Shown: piece by piece, positions 8,553 through 16,828 of the stretch | Numbering within the stretch: the first letter of the stretch is position 1 | Layout of the letters: each line of letters begins with the position of its first letter | From: Dyadobacter chenhuakuii | Lineage (GTDB): Bacteria > Bacteroidota > Bacteroidia > Cytophagales > Spirosomataceae | NCBI RefSeq assembly: GCF_023821985.2 | Contig: NZ_CP098805.1 | Location: 682,001-746,000 of the forward strand | DNA: 64,000 nucleotides | Reading direction: 5' to 3' | Made by a program: the position numbers and the translations under genes | The notes under the pieces: model-generated | Seen by the model: the letters and a program-made list of their open reading frames with translations, nothing else | What the model was told of the DNA's origin: nothing | The model's database searches: none

Positions 8553-10610
8553 GTGGACAACTTACAGCAGCACACGGATTCAGATGATCGTGTCAACAAA
8601 ACAGAATCTTACAATGTGCAAACTAACGTAGTCGATAGCGAAAGCAGGTTTAGAAATACAATGAGACAGGCGCCCGTGGGAATAGTTATCCTGCGGGGGC
8701 CTGATTTTTTTGTGGAGATGGCCAATGATACGTATCTCAGTATCATTGATAAAAGTGAAGAGGAGTTTGTCAATAAACCGCTGTTTGTTACACTTCCCGA
8801 GGTGAGGGTCTCCATTGAAGAAATCCTCAATAATGTGATCAAAACAGGCATTGCCTATAACGGGAATGAGTTTGAGATTACGATGAGGCGTTTCGGCAAG
8901 CCGGAGCAATGCTATTTCAATTTTGTATATCAGCCCATTACCGAGGAAACAGGTGAGATTTCGGGCATATTTGTGGTTGCGACGGAGGTTACCCAGCAAG
9001 TGCTTGCCAAACACCGGCTTGAACGCAGCGAAACGCAGTTCAGGACGCTGGTTACTCAGTCGCAATTTGCCAAGGCCATTGTGAAAGGCCCGGAGTTTGT
9101 GATCAGCCTTGCCAACGAAAGTATGCTTACCAACCTCTGGGGGCGGCAAATGCATGAAGTGGTTGGGCAAAGGTTGTTTGACGTTTTTCCCGAGCTGGAA
9201 CACCAGAATATGGGTAAAATCCTAAGGAATGCTTACCAGACAGGTAAATTATACCGGGATAGCGAGGCATCCATGATCATTAGCGGCCCCGATGGCCCGA
9301 AGGAACATTACGTGGATTTCCAATATGCGCCTACGGTTGAAGCAGATGATGAAGTTTCGGGCATAATGATCTCCCTGAATGATGTTACCGACAAAGTAAC
9401 ATTTCGCAAACAGATTACGGATGCTGCGGAAAGACTTTCCCTGGCCACTGACGGAACGCAGCTTGCTACGTGGGATCTGGATCTGAAAACCAGGCACATT
9501 ATCTATTCCGGCCGCCTTGCTACTATTTTTGGATTTGAAGAAACCAAACTTCTGACGCATCAGGATATGCGTGAGCTGATCCATCCGGAGGACAGGAAAG
9601 CTGTGGTGGAAAAAGCGTTCCAGATTGCTTTGGAGACCGGCACCTATTACTACGAGGCCCGTATTATCCACCCGGACGAATCGATCCATTGGATACGGAC
9701 ACAGGGAAAAATTATGTATGATGAGCATCACCGTCCGCACCGGATGCTCGGCACCATGATGGACATTACCGACCGGAAAGAGGACGAATTAGCACTTAAA
9801 ATAAGCGAAGATAAATACAGAACATTGGCTGATGAGCTGGAATCCCAGGTTCAGCTCCGTACAAAAGAGCTTACCATTGCCAACAGCGAGCTGGTGAAGA
9901 CCAATATGGAACTTGCGCAATTTGCCTATGTGGCCAGCCACGATTTGCAGGAGCCATTGCGGAAAATCCAGACATTCGCGACGAGGATACTGGAAACCGA
10001 AAATGAAAATTTGTCTGCGCGGGGTAAGGATTATTTTCAGCGGATGCAGGCGTCGTCTACCCGGATGCAGCAGCTGATTGTAGATTTGCTGGCATTCTCG
10101 CGTGCGAATGCGGTTGAAAAGCACTATGAAGAAATCGATTTAAATTTGGTCTTGCAGAGCGTAAAAGAGCAGCTCGGGGATCTGATCCATCAGGCAAATG
10201 CAGAAGTCATTAGCGATACACTGCCCGTTTGGAACATTATTGAATATCAATTCGAGCAGCTCTTTACAAATTTGATTGCCAATGCCATTAAGTTTACAAA
10301 AACTGATACTAGTCCTGTTATCGTCATCCGGTCGGGCCGCATTTCGGGCGAGCTTATCCCGGTCAATGGTGCTGAGGCGAACCAGACTTATCAATATCTG
10401 TCATTTTCTGACAATGGGATTGGCTTTGATCCCCAGTTTAAGGACCGCATTTTCCAGGTATTCCAGCGGCTGCACAACCGAAGCGCTTATGAAGGAACGG
10501 GCATCGGATTGGCTATTTGTAAAAAAATTGTAGAAAATCATCAAGGCTTGATCGATGCCATTGGCAAGCCAGGAATAGGCTCAACTTTCATTATTTATCT
10601 GCCGCTCTGA
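8553..10610 (+). CDS. Triple-PAS sensor histidine kinase
   Basis: Protein of 685 aa read from a GTG at 8553 (MDNLQQH); the next in-frame ATG (MRQAPVG) would cut into the first PAS fold. Three PAS modules (about residues 30-150, 160-285 and 290-412, the last with a PAS_3/PAC signature DITDRKEDE) lead into a coiled-coil linker. HisKA follows, with His463 in ASHDLQEPLRK, as in phytochrome-type kinases, then the ATPase (NLIANAIKF; DNGIGFDP; GTGIGLAICKKIV). No membrane segment, so cytosolic sensing. It abuts the convergent DMT gene, whose stop begins at 10611, leaving no room for a separate terminator. Confidence 0.9.
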   Translation: MDNLQQHTDSDDRVNKTESYNVQTNVVDSESRFRNTMRQAPVGIVILRGPDFFVEMANDTYLSIIDKSEEEFVNKPLFVTLPEVRVSIEEILNNVIKTGIAYNGNEFEITMRRFGKPEQCYFNFVYQPITEETGEISGIFVVATEVTQQVLAKHRLERSETQFRTLVTQSQFAKAIVKGPEFVISLANESMLTNLWGRQMHEVVGQRLFDVFPELEHQNMGKILRNAYQTGKLYRDSEASMIISGPDGPKEHYVDFQYAPTVEADDEVSGIMISLNDVTDKVTFRKQITDAAERLSLATDGTQLATWDLDLKTRHIIYSGRLATIFGFEETKLLTHQDMRELIHPEDRKAVVEKAFQIALETGTYYYEARIIHPDESIHWIRTQGKIMYDEHHRPHRMLGTMMDITDRKEDELALKISEDKYRTLADELESQVQLRTKELTIANSELVKTNMELAQFAYVASHDLQEPLRKIQTFATRILETENENLSARGKDYFQRMQASSTRMQQLIVDLLAFSRANAVEKHYEEIDLNLVLQSVKEQLGDLIHQANAEVISDTLPVWNIIEYQFEQLFTNLIANAIKFTKTDTSPVIVIRSGRISGELIPVNGAEANQTYQYLSFSDNGIGFDPQFKDRIFQVFQRLHNRSAYEGTGIGLAICKKIVENHQGLIDAIGKPGIGSTFIIYLPL

Positions 10611-11486
10611 TTACAAACTTGATTCGCTGTCGGCACGGTTGCGGGATTTCTGAAATGTAATGGCAATGCCGGTGAGAATGATAACGCCTCCCAGGATCAT
10701 TTGCCAGGTTATTTTTTCATCAATAAAAACCCAGGCAAGCAATCCGGTAACAACCGCCTGGCTCAACAGGCTCAGGGAAACGCGCTGCGCGTCCATTTTC
10801 TGAACTGCATAACTGATAGCCAGCCAGCCGATCAATTGGCATATCAGGCCCTGAACAGCGAAAACAGCCCAAATAGCAGGCGTGAAATTCCAAAGCGGCT
10901 CTCCAAAGATTAAGCAGACAATTAGCAGGAAGACAGAAGAAACCGCCATGCTAATGGTCATGAAACTGCCGATATTCAATCGGTTAAGGATCGGTTTGCT
11001 GATCAGCATGTAAGAAGCGTACAGCATGCCGGAGAGCAGGGCCAGCGCGAAACCTTTGTCCAGACGCATTTCAAAAAAAGCCGCCGGACCGATAAGCACC
11101 ACCATTCCCGCAACCGCAATAAGCGTCCCGATCCAGAAACTTGCCTTTGGCTTATTATTAAGGAAAAAGAACGATCCGACTCCCACCCAGGCAGGAGCCA
11201 GATTCGTCAGTAGCGTTGCCTGCGTCGCATTGGAATAGTGAATAGAAAGGTTCCAAACGGCTATATCAGTCGCAAAAATGATCCCGCAGAGCACAATTGG
11301 AATCCATAAATTCTTTGCGGGCCAATTGAATTTTCGCGTATACAGCATGCCGGGCAGCAAAAACAAGAACCCGAACAACATCCTGTAAAAAGCAGAAGTA
11401 ATCCCTGAAACCGGTGCCCATTTGACCAAAACAGGAAAAATACTAATGCTTACAAGTCCGATAAGAAGGCTGACGCGCGGATTCAT
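10611..11486 (-). CDS. EamA/DMT superfamily transporter
   Basis: About ten hydrophobic helices in two EamA repeats over 291 aa, typical of drug/metabolite exporters (RhaT/YdcZ-like). A TTG at 11510 would extend the frame by eight residues, but it overlaps the predicted -7 box at 11508-11515, so the ATG at 11486 is the likely start. Convergent with the PAS kinase at zero spacing. A second DMT paralogue lies at 44692-45621. Substrate unknown. Confidence 0.85.
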   Translation of the reverse strand: MNPRVSLLIGLVSISIFPVLVKWAPVSGITSAFYRMLFGFLFLLPGMLYTRKFNWPAKNLWIPIVLCGIIFATDIAVWNLSIHYSNATQATLLTNLAPAWVGVGSFFFLNNKPKASFWIGTLIAVAGMVVLIGPAAFFEMRLDKGFALALLSGMLYASYMLISKPILNRLNIGSFMTISMAVSSVFLLIVCLIFGEPLWNFTPAIWAVFAVQGLICQLIGWLAISYAVQKMDAQRVSLSLLSQAVVTGLLAWVFIDEKITWQMILGGVIILTGIAITFQKSRNRADSESSL

Positions 11487-11507
11487 TACTAATAAAATAA
11501 ATTCTTG

Positions 11508-11515
11508 CAAAGATA
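11508..11515 (-). promoter_or_regulatory. -7 box (TATCTTTG) of the DMT transporter
   Basis: On the minus strand TATCTTTG (11515 down to 11508) fits TAnnTTTG exactly and lies 21 bp before the ATG at 11486. A TTG at 11543-11541 is 25 bp upstream, slightly long for a -33. The site decides the start codon of the transporter, because the longer TTG-started frame would begin within it. Confidence 0.5.
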
Positions 11516-11566
11516 AGCATTCAACTCACCCGCATCACTTCAAGGACATTGTCGAAGTTTTCCTGA

Positions 11567-12640
11567 TTAAAGAGTTGGCTTTGCCCGGTCGTATTGAATA
11601 GGCCAGGAAATGTCTTCGCCAAGTTCGTGTGCCGCGTGCAATGGAAAATAAGGATCACGCAGCAACTCCCTTGCCATAATGATCAGGTCGGCTTCGCCAT
11701 TTTGTAAAATTTCTTCCGACTGTTTTGCCTCGGTAATCAATCCGACTGCACCTGTCAGGGCACCGGTTTCTTTCCTGATTTTTGCGGAGAAAGGCACCTG
11801 ATAAGATGGGCCAACTGTGATTTTCTGGTGAGAAGCCAGTCCGCCGCTCGACACGTCGATCAGATCAACACCTTTTGTTTGCAAGATTTTCACCAATTGA
11901 ACCGATTGGTCTTCGTCCCAACCATTCTCAGCCCAGTCCGTGGCCGAAATGCGCACAAATAAAGGCAGCTCTGCCGGCCAGACTTTCTGAACTTCGTCAA
12001 TGATCTCGATCAGAATGCGTACGCGGTTTTCAAAACTGCCACCATACGCATCTGTACGTACATTGCTGAGCGGTGAGAAAAATTGGTGAATCAGATAACC
12101 GTGCGCGGCATGAAGCTCTATAACCTTGAAACCTGCGTCCAAAGCCCGTTTGGCCGCTTTACCAAAATCTAAAATCACCTTTTGAATACCATCCGCATCC
12201 AAGGCAAGCGGCGCCTTTTCCGAATGATGAAAAGGAATGTCCGACGCGCTCAATGGTTGCCAGCCCCCTTCATTTTCGGGCACCTGGCCACGACCTTTCC
12301 AAGCCGGATAGGTGCTGGCTTTCCGGCCAGCATGGGCAAGCTGCACGCCCGGAACTGCTCCCTGCCCTTCGATGAAAGTGGTGATTTGTTTTAGCTTCTC
12401 AATGTGTTCATCTTTCCAGATACCCAGATCTTCGGGTGAAATCCTGCCTTCCGGAGAAACGGATGTAGCCTCGGCAATCAGTAAGGATGCTCCGCCCACG
12501 GCGCGGCTTCCCAGGTGCACCAGATGCCAGTCATTGGCGAATCCGTCCACAGACGAATATTGGCACATGGGAGAAACAACGATCCGGTTTTTTAATGTGA
12601 CACTTTTAATGGTAAGCGGAGTGAATAATAGGGATGACAT
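11567..12640 (-). CDS. Old-yellow-enzyme family NADH:flavin oxidoreductase (YqjM/NamA-like)
   Basis: FMN-dependent ene-reductase of 357 aa. It opens with LFTPLTIKSVTLKNRIVVSPMCQYS; the Cys in MCQYS and the segments GRKAS, HAAHGYL (substrate His pair), RISATDW and the C-terminal IIMARELLRDP match the YqjM/NamA subclass. These enzymes reduce the C=C bond of alpha,beta-unsaturated carbonyls with NADPH and are linked to electrophile detoxification. It begins 10 bp after the stop of the FUSC gene on the same strand, so the two are probably co-transcribed. Confidence 0.9.
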   Translation of the reverse strand: MSSLLFTPLTIKSVTLKNRIVVSPMCQYSSVDGFANDWHLVHLGSRAVGGASLLIAEATSVSPEGRISPEDLGIWKDEHIEKLKQITTFIEGQGAVPGVQLAHAGRKASTYPAWKGRGQVPENEGGWQPLSASDIPFHHSEKAPLALDADGIQKVILDFGKAAKRALDAGFKVIELHAAHGYLIHQFFSPLSNVRTDAYGGSFENRVRILIEIIDEVQKVWPAELPLFVRISATDWAENGWDEDQSVQLVKILQTKGVDLIDVSSGGLASHQKITVGPSYQVPFSAKIRKETGALTGAVGLITEAKQSEEILQNGEADLIIMARELLRDPYFPLHAAHELGEDISWPIQYDRAKPTL

Positions 12641-12650
12641 ACGTTGAATG

Positions 12651-14888
12651 TTAGGTTTTTAATGTTTTAATTTTTTGAAGGATTTTAATCTCATCAATGG
12701 TAATCGTACTGATCAGCTCAAACAGCCCGTTGATCGTTTTCAGATCCGACAGCATTTTCCGTGCTGGCGACTGGTCTGCCTTTTCAATTCCCATTTCTTT
12801 GATTTCCTTCTTTCTTTTCGCCAGAAGCGCTACGAGCTTTTGGTTTTGGGGCAATGATTCGCGGGCTATCTCAAAAGTGTTTTCAAGCTTTCCTTCAATA
12901 ATGTCCGTAGCAGCTTTAATCTGCCGGTCGATCTGCCTGATCATGACTTCAAATTCAACCGAAAATTCGGAATACTCCAGCGTTTGCGCGTAGGTCGAGA
13001 GCGATGCAATGTAGGACGTCAACATATGGCTAGTGGCAACGAACTGGTGATATTCTTCCATGTTCAACTGCTGGCGTTTCGGCTCTGAGAGCATTTTTTG
13101 AAAGTTATCCGACAAATTCGCCATCGCAATGATCGCATCCTTCCGGAGCACTTTTAATTCGTTGATATCCAGGTCTTTCCCCGTGAATTTCGCTGCTACA
13201 ACGTCAAAATACTTACGGTTTGCATCCAGTGCATCGCAGATATACTGGTTGATCTGCGTATGCTCCCAAACCGGCAGCACGTAAGACGAAATCAGATAAG
13301 CGATAATGGATCCGATGATCGTATCAATGACCCTGTCATGTAAAACCGCCGTAATCTGCTGCGGGTTCAGGAAATTGAAAGAAAGGATGACATATAATGT
13401 AATGGTTGTGGAAGCAATGAAGTAGTTGATCTTCAAAAAGCTGTATGCCATGATCATTGCCAGCATCATAATGATGAACAATGCAGTCCCGTCCTGGATC
13501 AGATACAACAGCATGAAGCCTGTGAAAACGCCCACAAGCGTTCCCCCGATCCGGTGTACGTTCCGCTGTTTGGTAATGCTGAAAGCCGGTTTAAGGATCA
13601 CAACAATCGTCAGGAGAATCCAGTAACCATGACCTACCGTCAGAAAAAGAGAGATGATGTAGCCGATCAGAAGCCCTAGCGTAATCCTTAATGCATGTCT
13701 GAAATGGCTGGATTTCAACGAAAGATTGTCCAGCAGGATGCGGGGATGGTATTCTTGCTTCGGAATAAAATTCTCGGCTTCAACATTTAATTTATAACCT
13801 TTACCCACCTCTGCATCATACGTGGTCGCCCGGTGCAGCTTTTTCACACGTTCTGTAACGTCCTGCAAACTATTGAGAATCTGGCGCAGCATCATGAAAT
13901 CCTCCATGTTATCGTGCGTCATTTTATGCTCACGCATATTTTCAAAAGCCCGCTGACATTTATTAAATGCTTCGTCCAGGTCGCGCTTCGGGTGGGAGGG
14001 TGATCCACTCTGGATTGCGAGGCCAATTTGTTGGATCTCAGCTGATAACCAGGTAATATAGGTGCCGAAAAGCCTTAAAACCTGGGTGTGATCAAATGCC
14101 CGATGGAGGTTCGCGTAATTTTGCTGCGAGTTCAGGATTCTTTCGAATAAGTCGATGCTATCCAGGAACATCAGCATCAGGATCCGGCTTTTATTCGTCG
14201 ATTCTGTAACAATTTCCCTTGTTTTAAAAAGTATCTCGCGCAGGTTTTCGTGGTTTTCACGGAGCGTAACCTGCTGGTGGATCATCCGGTTAAAGAGGTC
14301 GTCATAGTCGGGATTTGCAAAATAATACCCTGCTTTGATCCAGAGCAGCTTGCCTAATTCCACGAAATTTTCTCCCAAAAGCTGCTGGATCAGCTTATAA
14401 GGAAGTAATTTCTGCAAGATCATAAACAGGACAAAATACCAGATCCCGCCAGCCGCAAATATGGCGGCGGTGCGCAGAACCATATCGCCGCTCAAATGAT
14501 CATCAATGTTGAAAACAAAAACAAGCAAGGCAATAAGGCCGATACTATTCACCCGGTTTCCATAAACACCGACCAGTGAAAAGAACATCCCGAAAACAAC
14601 GATTTCGAGAAATATGATAAAGTGAATGTGCCGGAGAAAGCCGGTAATGCATGCAACCAAAAAACACGTCGCAATGGCAATGAGCAGTGAGTTGCGCCTT
14701 CTGGTGTGCGGGCCGGGATTGTCCGTTGATCCAATCAGCAATGTGCCCAGCGGGAATGCGATCATCTCGCCCAATATGCCGAAATGTTGAAAAATAAGGC
14801 TCGGGACAACCGCACCCAAGGTTAATCTTACGCCCGTGGAAAGGTAATGACTTGAAATAAATTTTTTGAATTCGTCGAGGTAATTCAT
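12651..14888 (-). CDS. FUSC/YccS-type inner-membrane protein
   Basis: A 745-aa protein from the ATG at 14888 (MNYLDEF). Upstream codons are open to 15137 but would overlap the divergent acetyltransferase and lack conserved sequence. Two membrane blocks (about residues 20-190 and 400-540) are each followed by a helical cytoplasmic region, the layout of YccS/YhfK and the fusaric-acid-resistance-like FUSC family. The second block carries LGLLIGYIISLFLTVGHGYWILLTIVVIL and a conserved HRIGGTLVG motif. Family members are thought to export aromatic acids; the actual substrate is unknown. The ene-reductase gene follows 10 bp downstream. Confidence 0.8.
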   Translation of the reverse strand: MNYLDEFKKFISSHYLSTGVRLTLGAVVPSLIFQHFGILGEMIAFPLGTLLIGSTDNPGPHTRRRNSLLIAIATCFLVACITGFLRHIHFIIFLEIVVFGMFFSLVGVYGNRVNSIGLIALLVFVFNIDDHLSGDMVLRTAAIFAAGGIWYFVLFMILQKLLPYKLIQQLLGENFVELGKLLWIKAGYYFANPDYDDLFNRMIHQQVTLRENHENLREILFKTREIVTESTNKSRILMLMFLDSIDLFERILNSQQNYANLHRAFDHTQVLRLFGTYITWLSAEIQQIGLAIQSGSPSHPKRDLDEAFNKCQRAFENMREHKMTHDNMEDFMMLRQILNSLQDVTERVKKLHRATTYDAEVGKGYKLNVEAENFIPKQEYHPRILLDNLSLKSSHFRHALRITLGLLIGYIISLFLTVGHGYWILLTIVVILKPAFSITKQRNVHRIGGTLVGVFTGFMLLYLIQDGTALFIIMMLAMIMAYSFLKINYFIASTTITLYVILSFNFLNPQQITAVLHDRVIDTIIGSIIAYLISSYVLPVWEHTQINQYICDALDANRKYFDVVAAKFTGKDLDINELKVLRKDAIIAMANLSDNFQKMLSEPKRQQLNMEEYHQFVATSHMLTSYIASLSTYAQTLEYSEFSVEFEVMIRQIDRQIKAATDIIEGKLENTFEIARESLPQNQKLVALLAKRKKEIKEMGIEKADQSPARKMLSDLKTINGLFELISTITIDEIKILQKIKTLKT

Positions 14889-15073
14889 GAAAACGGCAAT
14901 CGGTAGCTGTGCAATACTACTTATTAATAATCCACAAGCAACAAAACGCGTTCCAAATATCAGGATTATTTGTGTCGGGATAGCCGTCACGGATATTGCG
15001 TTGTTTTTGTATTTTTGGTAAATCCCGAACCGGATTGCTTCCGGAAACAGCTTTTTAACGGAATCAGAACACA

Positions 15074-15646
15074 ATGCTATTTGTAAACTTTGACACCTTT
15101 CCGACATTGCAGACAGACCGTTTGCTTCTGCACGCAATGTCAGAAAAGCATGTGGCGGATATGTTCAGATTGCGAAGCAATCCGCTTGCTATGCAGTACA
15201 TTGGAAAGCCCTTGATGCAATCGGAAAGCGATGCAAAGGATCTGATTGATGCTTATTCCAGAAATCTGCGGGATAAGATTGGCATTACCTGGGGCATTTC
15301 AATGAAGCGTGTGGAAGGCCTGCAAGAAAACACTGGCCTGATAGGCACCATAGGCTTTCACAAAATGGATCTTTATAATCACCGCGCTGAGATCGGTTAT
15401 ATGATCCATCCGGAACATTGGTTAAAAGGCCTAATGAGCGAGGCTGTCAGGCGGATTATTGACTACGGTTTTAAAAACATGCAGTTTCACAGCATTGAAG
15501 CTAAAATAAGCCCTGATAATCAAGCTTCAAGAAAGATTTTGCTGAAACACGGTTTTGAGAGAGAGGCTTATTTTAAGGAAAGCTTTTATGAGAATGGTAA
15601 ATTCCTCGATACTGAGATTTACTCGCTCCTTAACAAAACGGCATAA
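15074..15646 (+). CDS. GNAT family N-acetyltransferase (RimJ/RimL-like)
   Basis: 190 aa opening with PTLQTDRLLLHAMSEKHVADMFRL, the typical start of the RimJ/RimL GNAT branch. The core has strands around IGTIGFHKMDLYNHRAEIGYMI, then the acetyl-CoA loop region (GLMSEAVRRIIDYGF), and ends with the usual NQASRKILLKHGFEREAYFKES. It transfers acetyl from acetyl-CoA to an amino group; whether the target is a ribosomal protein, peptide or small molecule cannot be told. Divergent from the FUSC gene, closed by a bidirectional hairpin shared with ferritin. Confidence 0.85.
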   Translation: MLFVNFDTFPTLQTDRLLLHAMSEKHVADMFRLRSNPLAMQYIGKPLMQSESDAKDLIDAYSRNLRDKIGITWGISMKRVEGLQENTGLIGTIGFHKMDLYNHRAEIGYMIHPEHWLKGLMSEAVRRIIDYGFKNMQFHSIEAKISPDNQASRKILLKHGFEREAYFKESFYENGKFLDTEIYSLLNKTA

Positions 15647-15678
15647 AAAATAGCTGCACCTTGCGGGACAGCTATTTT
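15647..15678. terminator. Bidirectional hairpin between acetyltransferase and ferritin genes
   Basis: Arms AAAATAGCTG (15647-15656) and CAGCTATTTT (15669-15678) pair perfectly around a 12-nt loop, with A- and T-runs on the outside of the stem. Placement between two convergent genes fits termination of both. Confidence 0.8.
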
Positions 15679-15704
15679 ACTTTATATAAATACCTTAACT
15701 TGGC

Positions 15705-16229
15705 TTAGTTCTCAGAGCCGATTTTCAAGATTGCCTTGTCAATGAAGTACTGACCAGTTCCTTCTTCGCCGATCACGTCAAATAGTTCAATAGCGCGGCG
15801 TGCGTTGTCTTCTTCCTCAATTTGCTCATTTACAAACCATTGCAGGAAGCTTTCCGTGCCATAATCTTCTTCTCTGCGGCTCTGCGTAACAATGCGGTTG
15901 ATAGATTGCGTTACTGCAATCTCGCTTTGCAATGCTGCTTCGAACACGCTTCTGAATGTTGCAAACTCTTGTTTTACTGCTGCTACTTCCGGTGAAACGG
16001 CAGTTCCGCCCACAGTCATGATGTAATTGAATATTTTAAGCATATGTCCGCGCTCTTCGTCAGACTGCTTAAGGAAATATTTTGCGCTGTTTTTGAATCC
16101 GTTACGGTCACACCATGAAGCCATGGCCAGATATTTTGCAGAAGCTTCCGCTTCCATCTTTACCTGATTGTTCAAAAGTATTTCTATTTCCTCTTTCAGG
16201 GATGTCCGTTGTCTTAATAAATCTCTCAT
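15705..16229 (-). CDS. Bacterial ferritin
   Basis: 174-aa four-helix-bundle ferritin of normal length. Ferroxidase-centre residues are recognisable by alignment to E. coli FtnA: Glu26 (helix A), Glu59 and His62 in EERGH (helix B), then Glu residues in SEIAVTQSINR and the helix D segment FLQWFVNEQIEEED. It stores iron as ferrihydrite after oxidising Fe(II). Its own promoter is visible at 16261-16291. The transcript leader is short (about 25 nt). Confidence 0.93.
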   Translation of the reverse strand: MRDLLRQRTSLKEEIEILLNNQVKMEAEASAKYLAMASWCDRNGFKNSAKYFLKQSDEERGHMLKIFNYIMTVGGTAVSPEVAAVKQEFATFRSVFEAALQSEIAVTQSINRIVTQSRREEDYGTESFLQWFVNEQIEEEDNARRAIELFDVIGEEGTGQYFIDKAILKIGSEN

Positions 16230-16260
16230 GGTTACTTTCTTTTATTTGTATTAACAAGTA

Positions 16261-16291
16261 CAAATATCATGCGAAAGTTCAGCATTGCAAA
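16261..16291 (-). promoter_or_regulatory. Promoter of the ferritin gene
   Basis: Minus-strand TTTG (16291-16288), a 19-bp spacer, then GATATTTG (16268-16261), one base off TAnnTTTG. This is the consensus Bacteroidota -33/-7 geometry, 31 bp before the ATG at 16229. Confidence 0.65.
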
Positions 16292-16338
16292 CGAAACCCG
16301 AAATTTGGAATTGGTCTAATATGATCGAAATGAGCTAT

Positions 16339-16686
16339 TTAGACTAATTCCGGCTCGCTAAACAGAAGTTGGTGCAGAAGGGAATTGAGTTCGATTGCGA
16401 AGTGGGTGCCGTTTACCAGTTCTCTCAACTGGATCAGCTCGCAAAGGGTAAGCTTTTGGTAAATGTTAAGCTGAGGCGCTTCAACAAACTCATAGTCAGA
16501 CTCATCTGACAGGTCAAAAATCTTGCTGTGAATGTCAATATTGTTAATGAAGCGGCGGAAACTCAAAAAGTCCTGAATCCTGAACGAAGCCTGCATTTCA
16601 CCAAAATGAAGAATGATCTTAGAAGTTAAATCGCACTGTAAGCTAGATCCTTTCGCAGTACTAAACAATTCATTTGGGGTATTCAC
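16339..16686 (-). CDS. Small protein of unknown function
   Basis: The open frame extends upstream to 16749, but a strong -7 box (TATATTTG at 16730-16723) sits inside that extension, so translation should begin after about 16716. The first suitable codon is GTG at 16686 (reading MNTPNELF, 115 aa); an ATG at 16593 (MQASFRI) is the fallback. The protein is acidic and mixed alpha/beta, with no signal peptide, membrane helix or metal motif I recognise. Conspicuous segments are IILHFGEMQASFRIQDF and LTLCELIQLRELV. It looks like a lineage-specific cytosolic protein; no function can be proposed. Confidence 0.6.
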   Translation of the reverse strand: MNTPNELFSTAKGSSLQCDLTSKIILHFGEMQASFRIQDFLSFRRFINNIDIHSKIFDLSDESDYEFVEAPQLNIYQKLTLCELIQLRELVNGTHFAIELNSLLHQLLFSEPELV

Positions 16687-16722
16687 TGACAGCAATCTAT
16701 TTGAATCGTGGAAATTGTTGCA

Positions 16723-16753
16723 CAAATATAACCGCAAACTAAATGTCAAGCAA
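16723..16753 (-). promoter_or_regulatory. Promoter of the small unknown gene
   Basis: Minus-strand TTG (16753-16751), a 20-bp spacer and TATATTTG (16730-16723) give a full -33/-7 match. It lies between glnS and the small gene and sets the start of the latter downstream of 16716. Confidence 0.6.
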
Positions 16754-16763
16754 GTTTATTTGT

Positions 16764-16813
16764 AAGCAATCTAATTACATGGAAGAAGAACTTTCCATAT
16801 AACCAGATTGCTT
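16764..16813 (-). terminator. Nested hairpin in the glnS 3' region
   Basis: Outer arms AAGCAATCT/AGATTGCTT (16764-16772 and 16805-16813) enclose inner arms ATGGAA/TTCCAT. Located 16 bp after the glnS stop. It lacks a clear T-run, so it may be an RNA-stabilising or weak terminating structure rather than a classical terminator. Confidence 0.45.
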
Positions 16814-16828
16814 TTAATGTCTGCAATG

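Noticed and set aside
14889..15137. N-terminal extension of the FUSC protein
   Set aside because: It overlaps the divergent acetyltransferase start and adds sequence unlike the family; the ATG at 14888 suits better.
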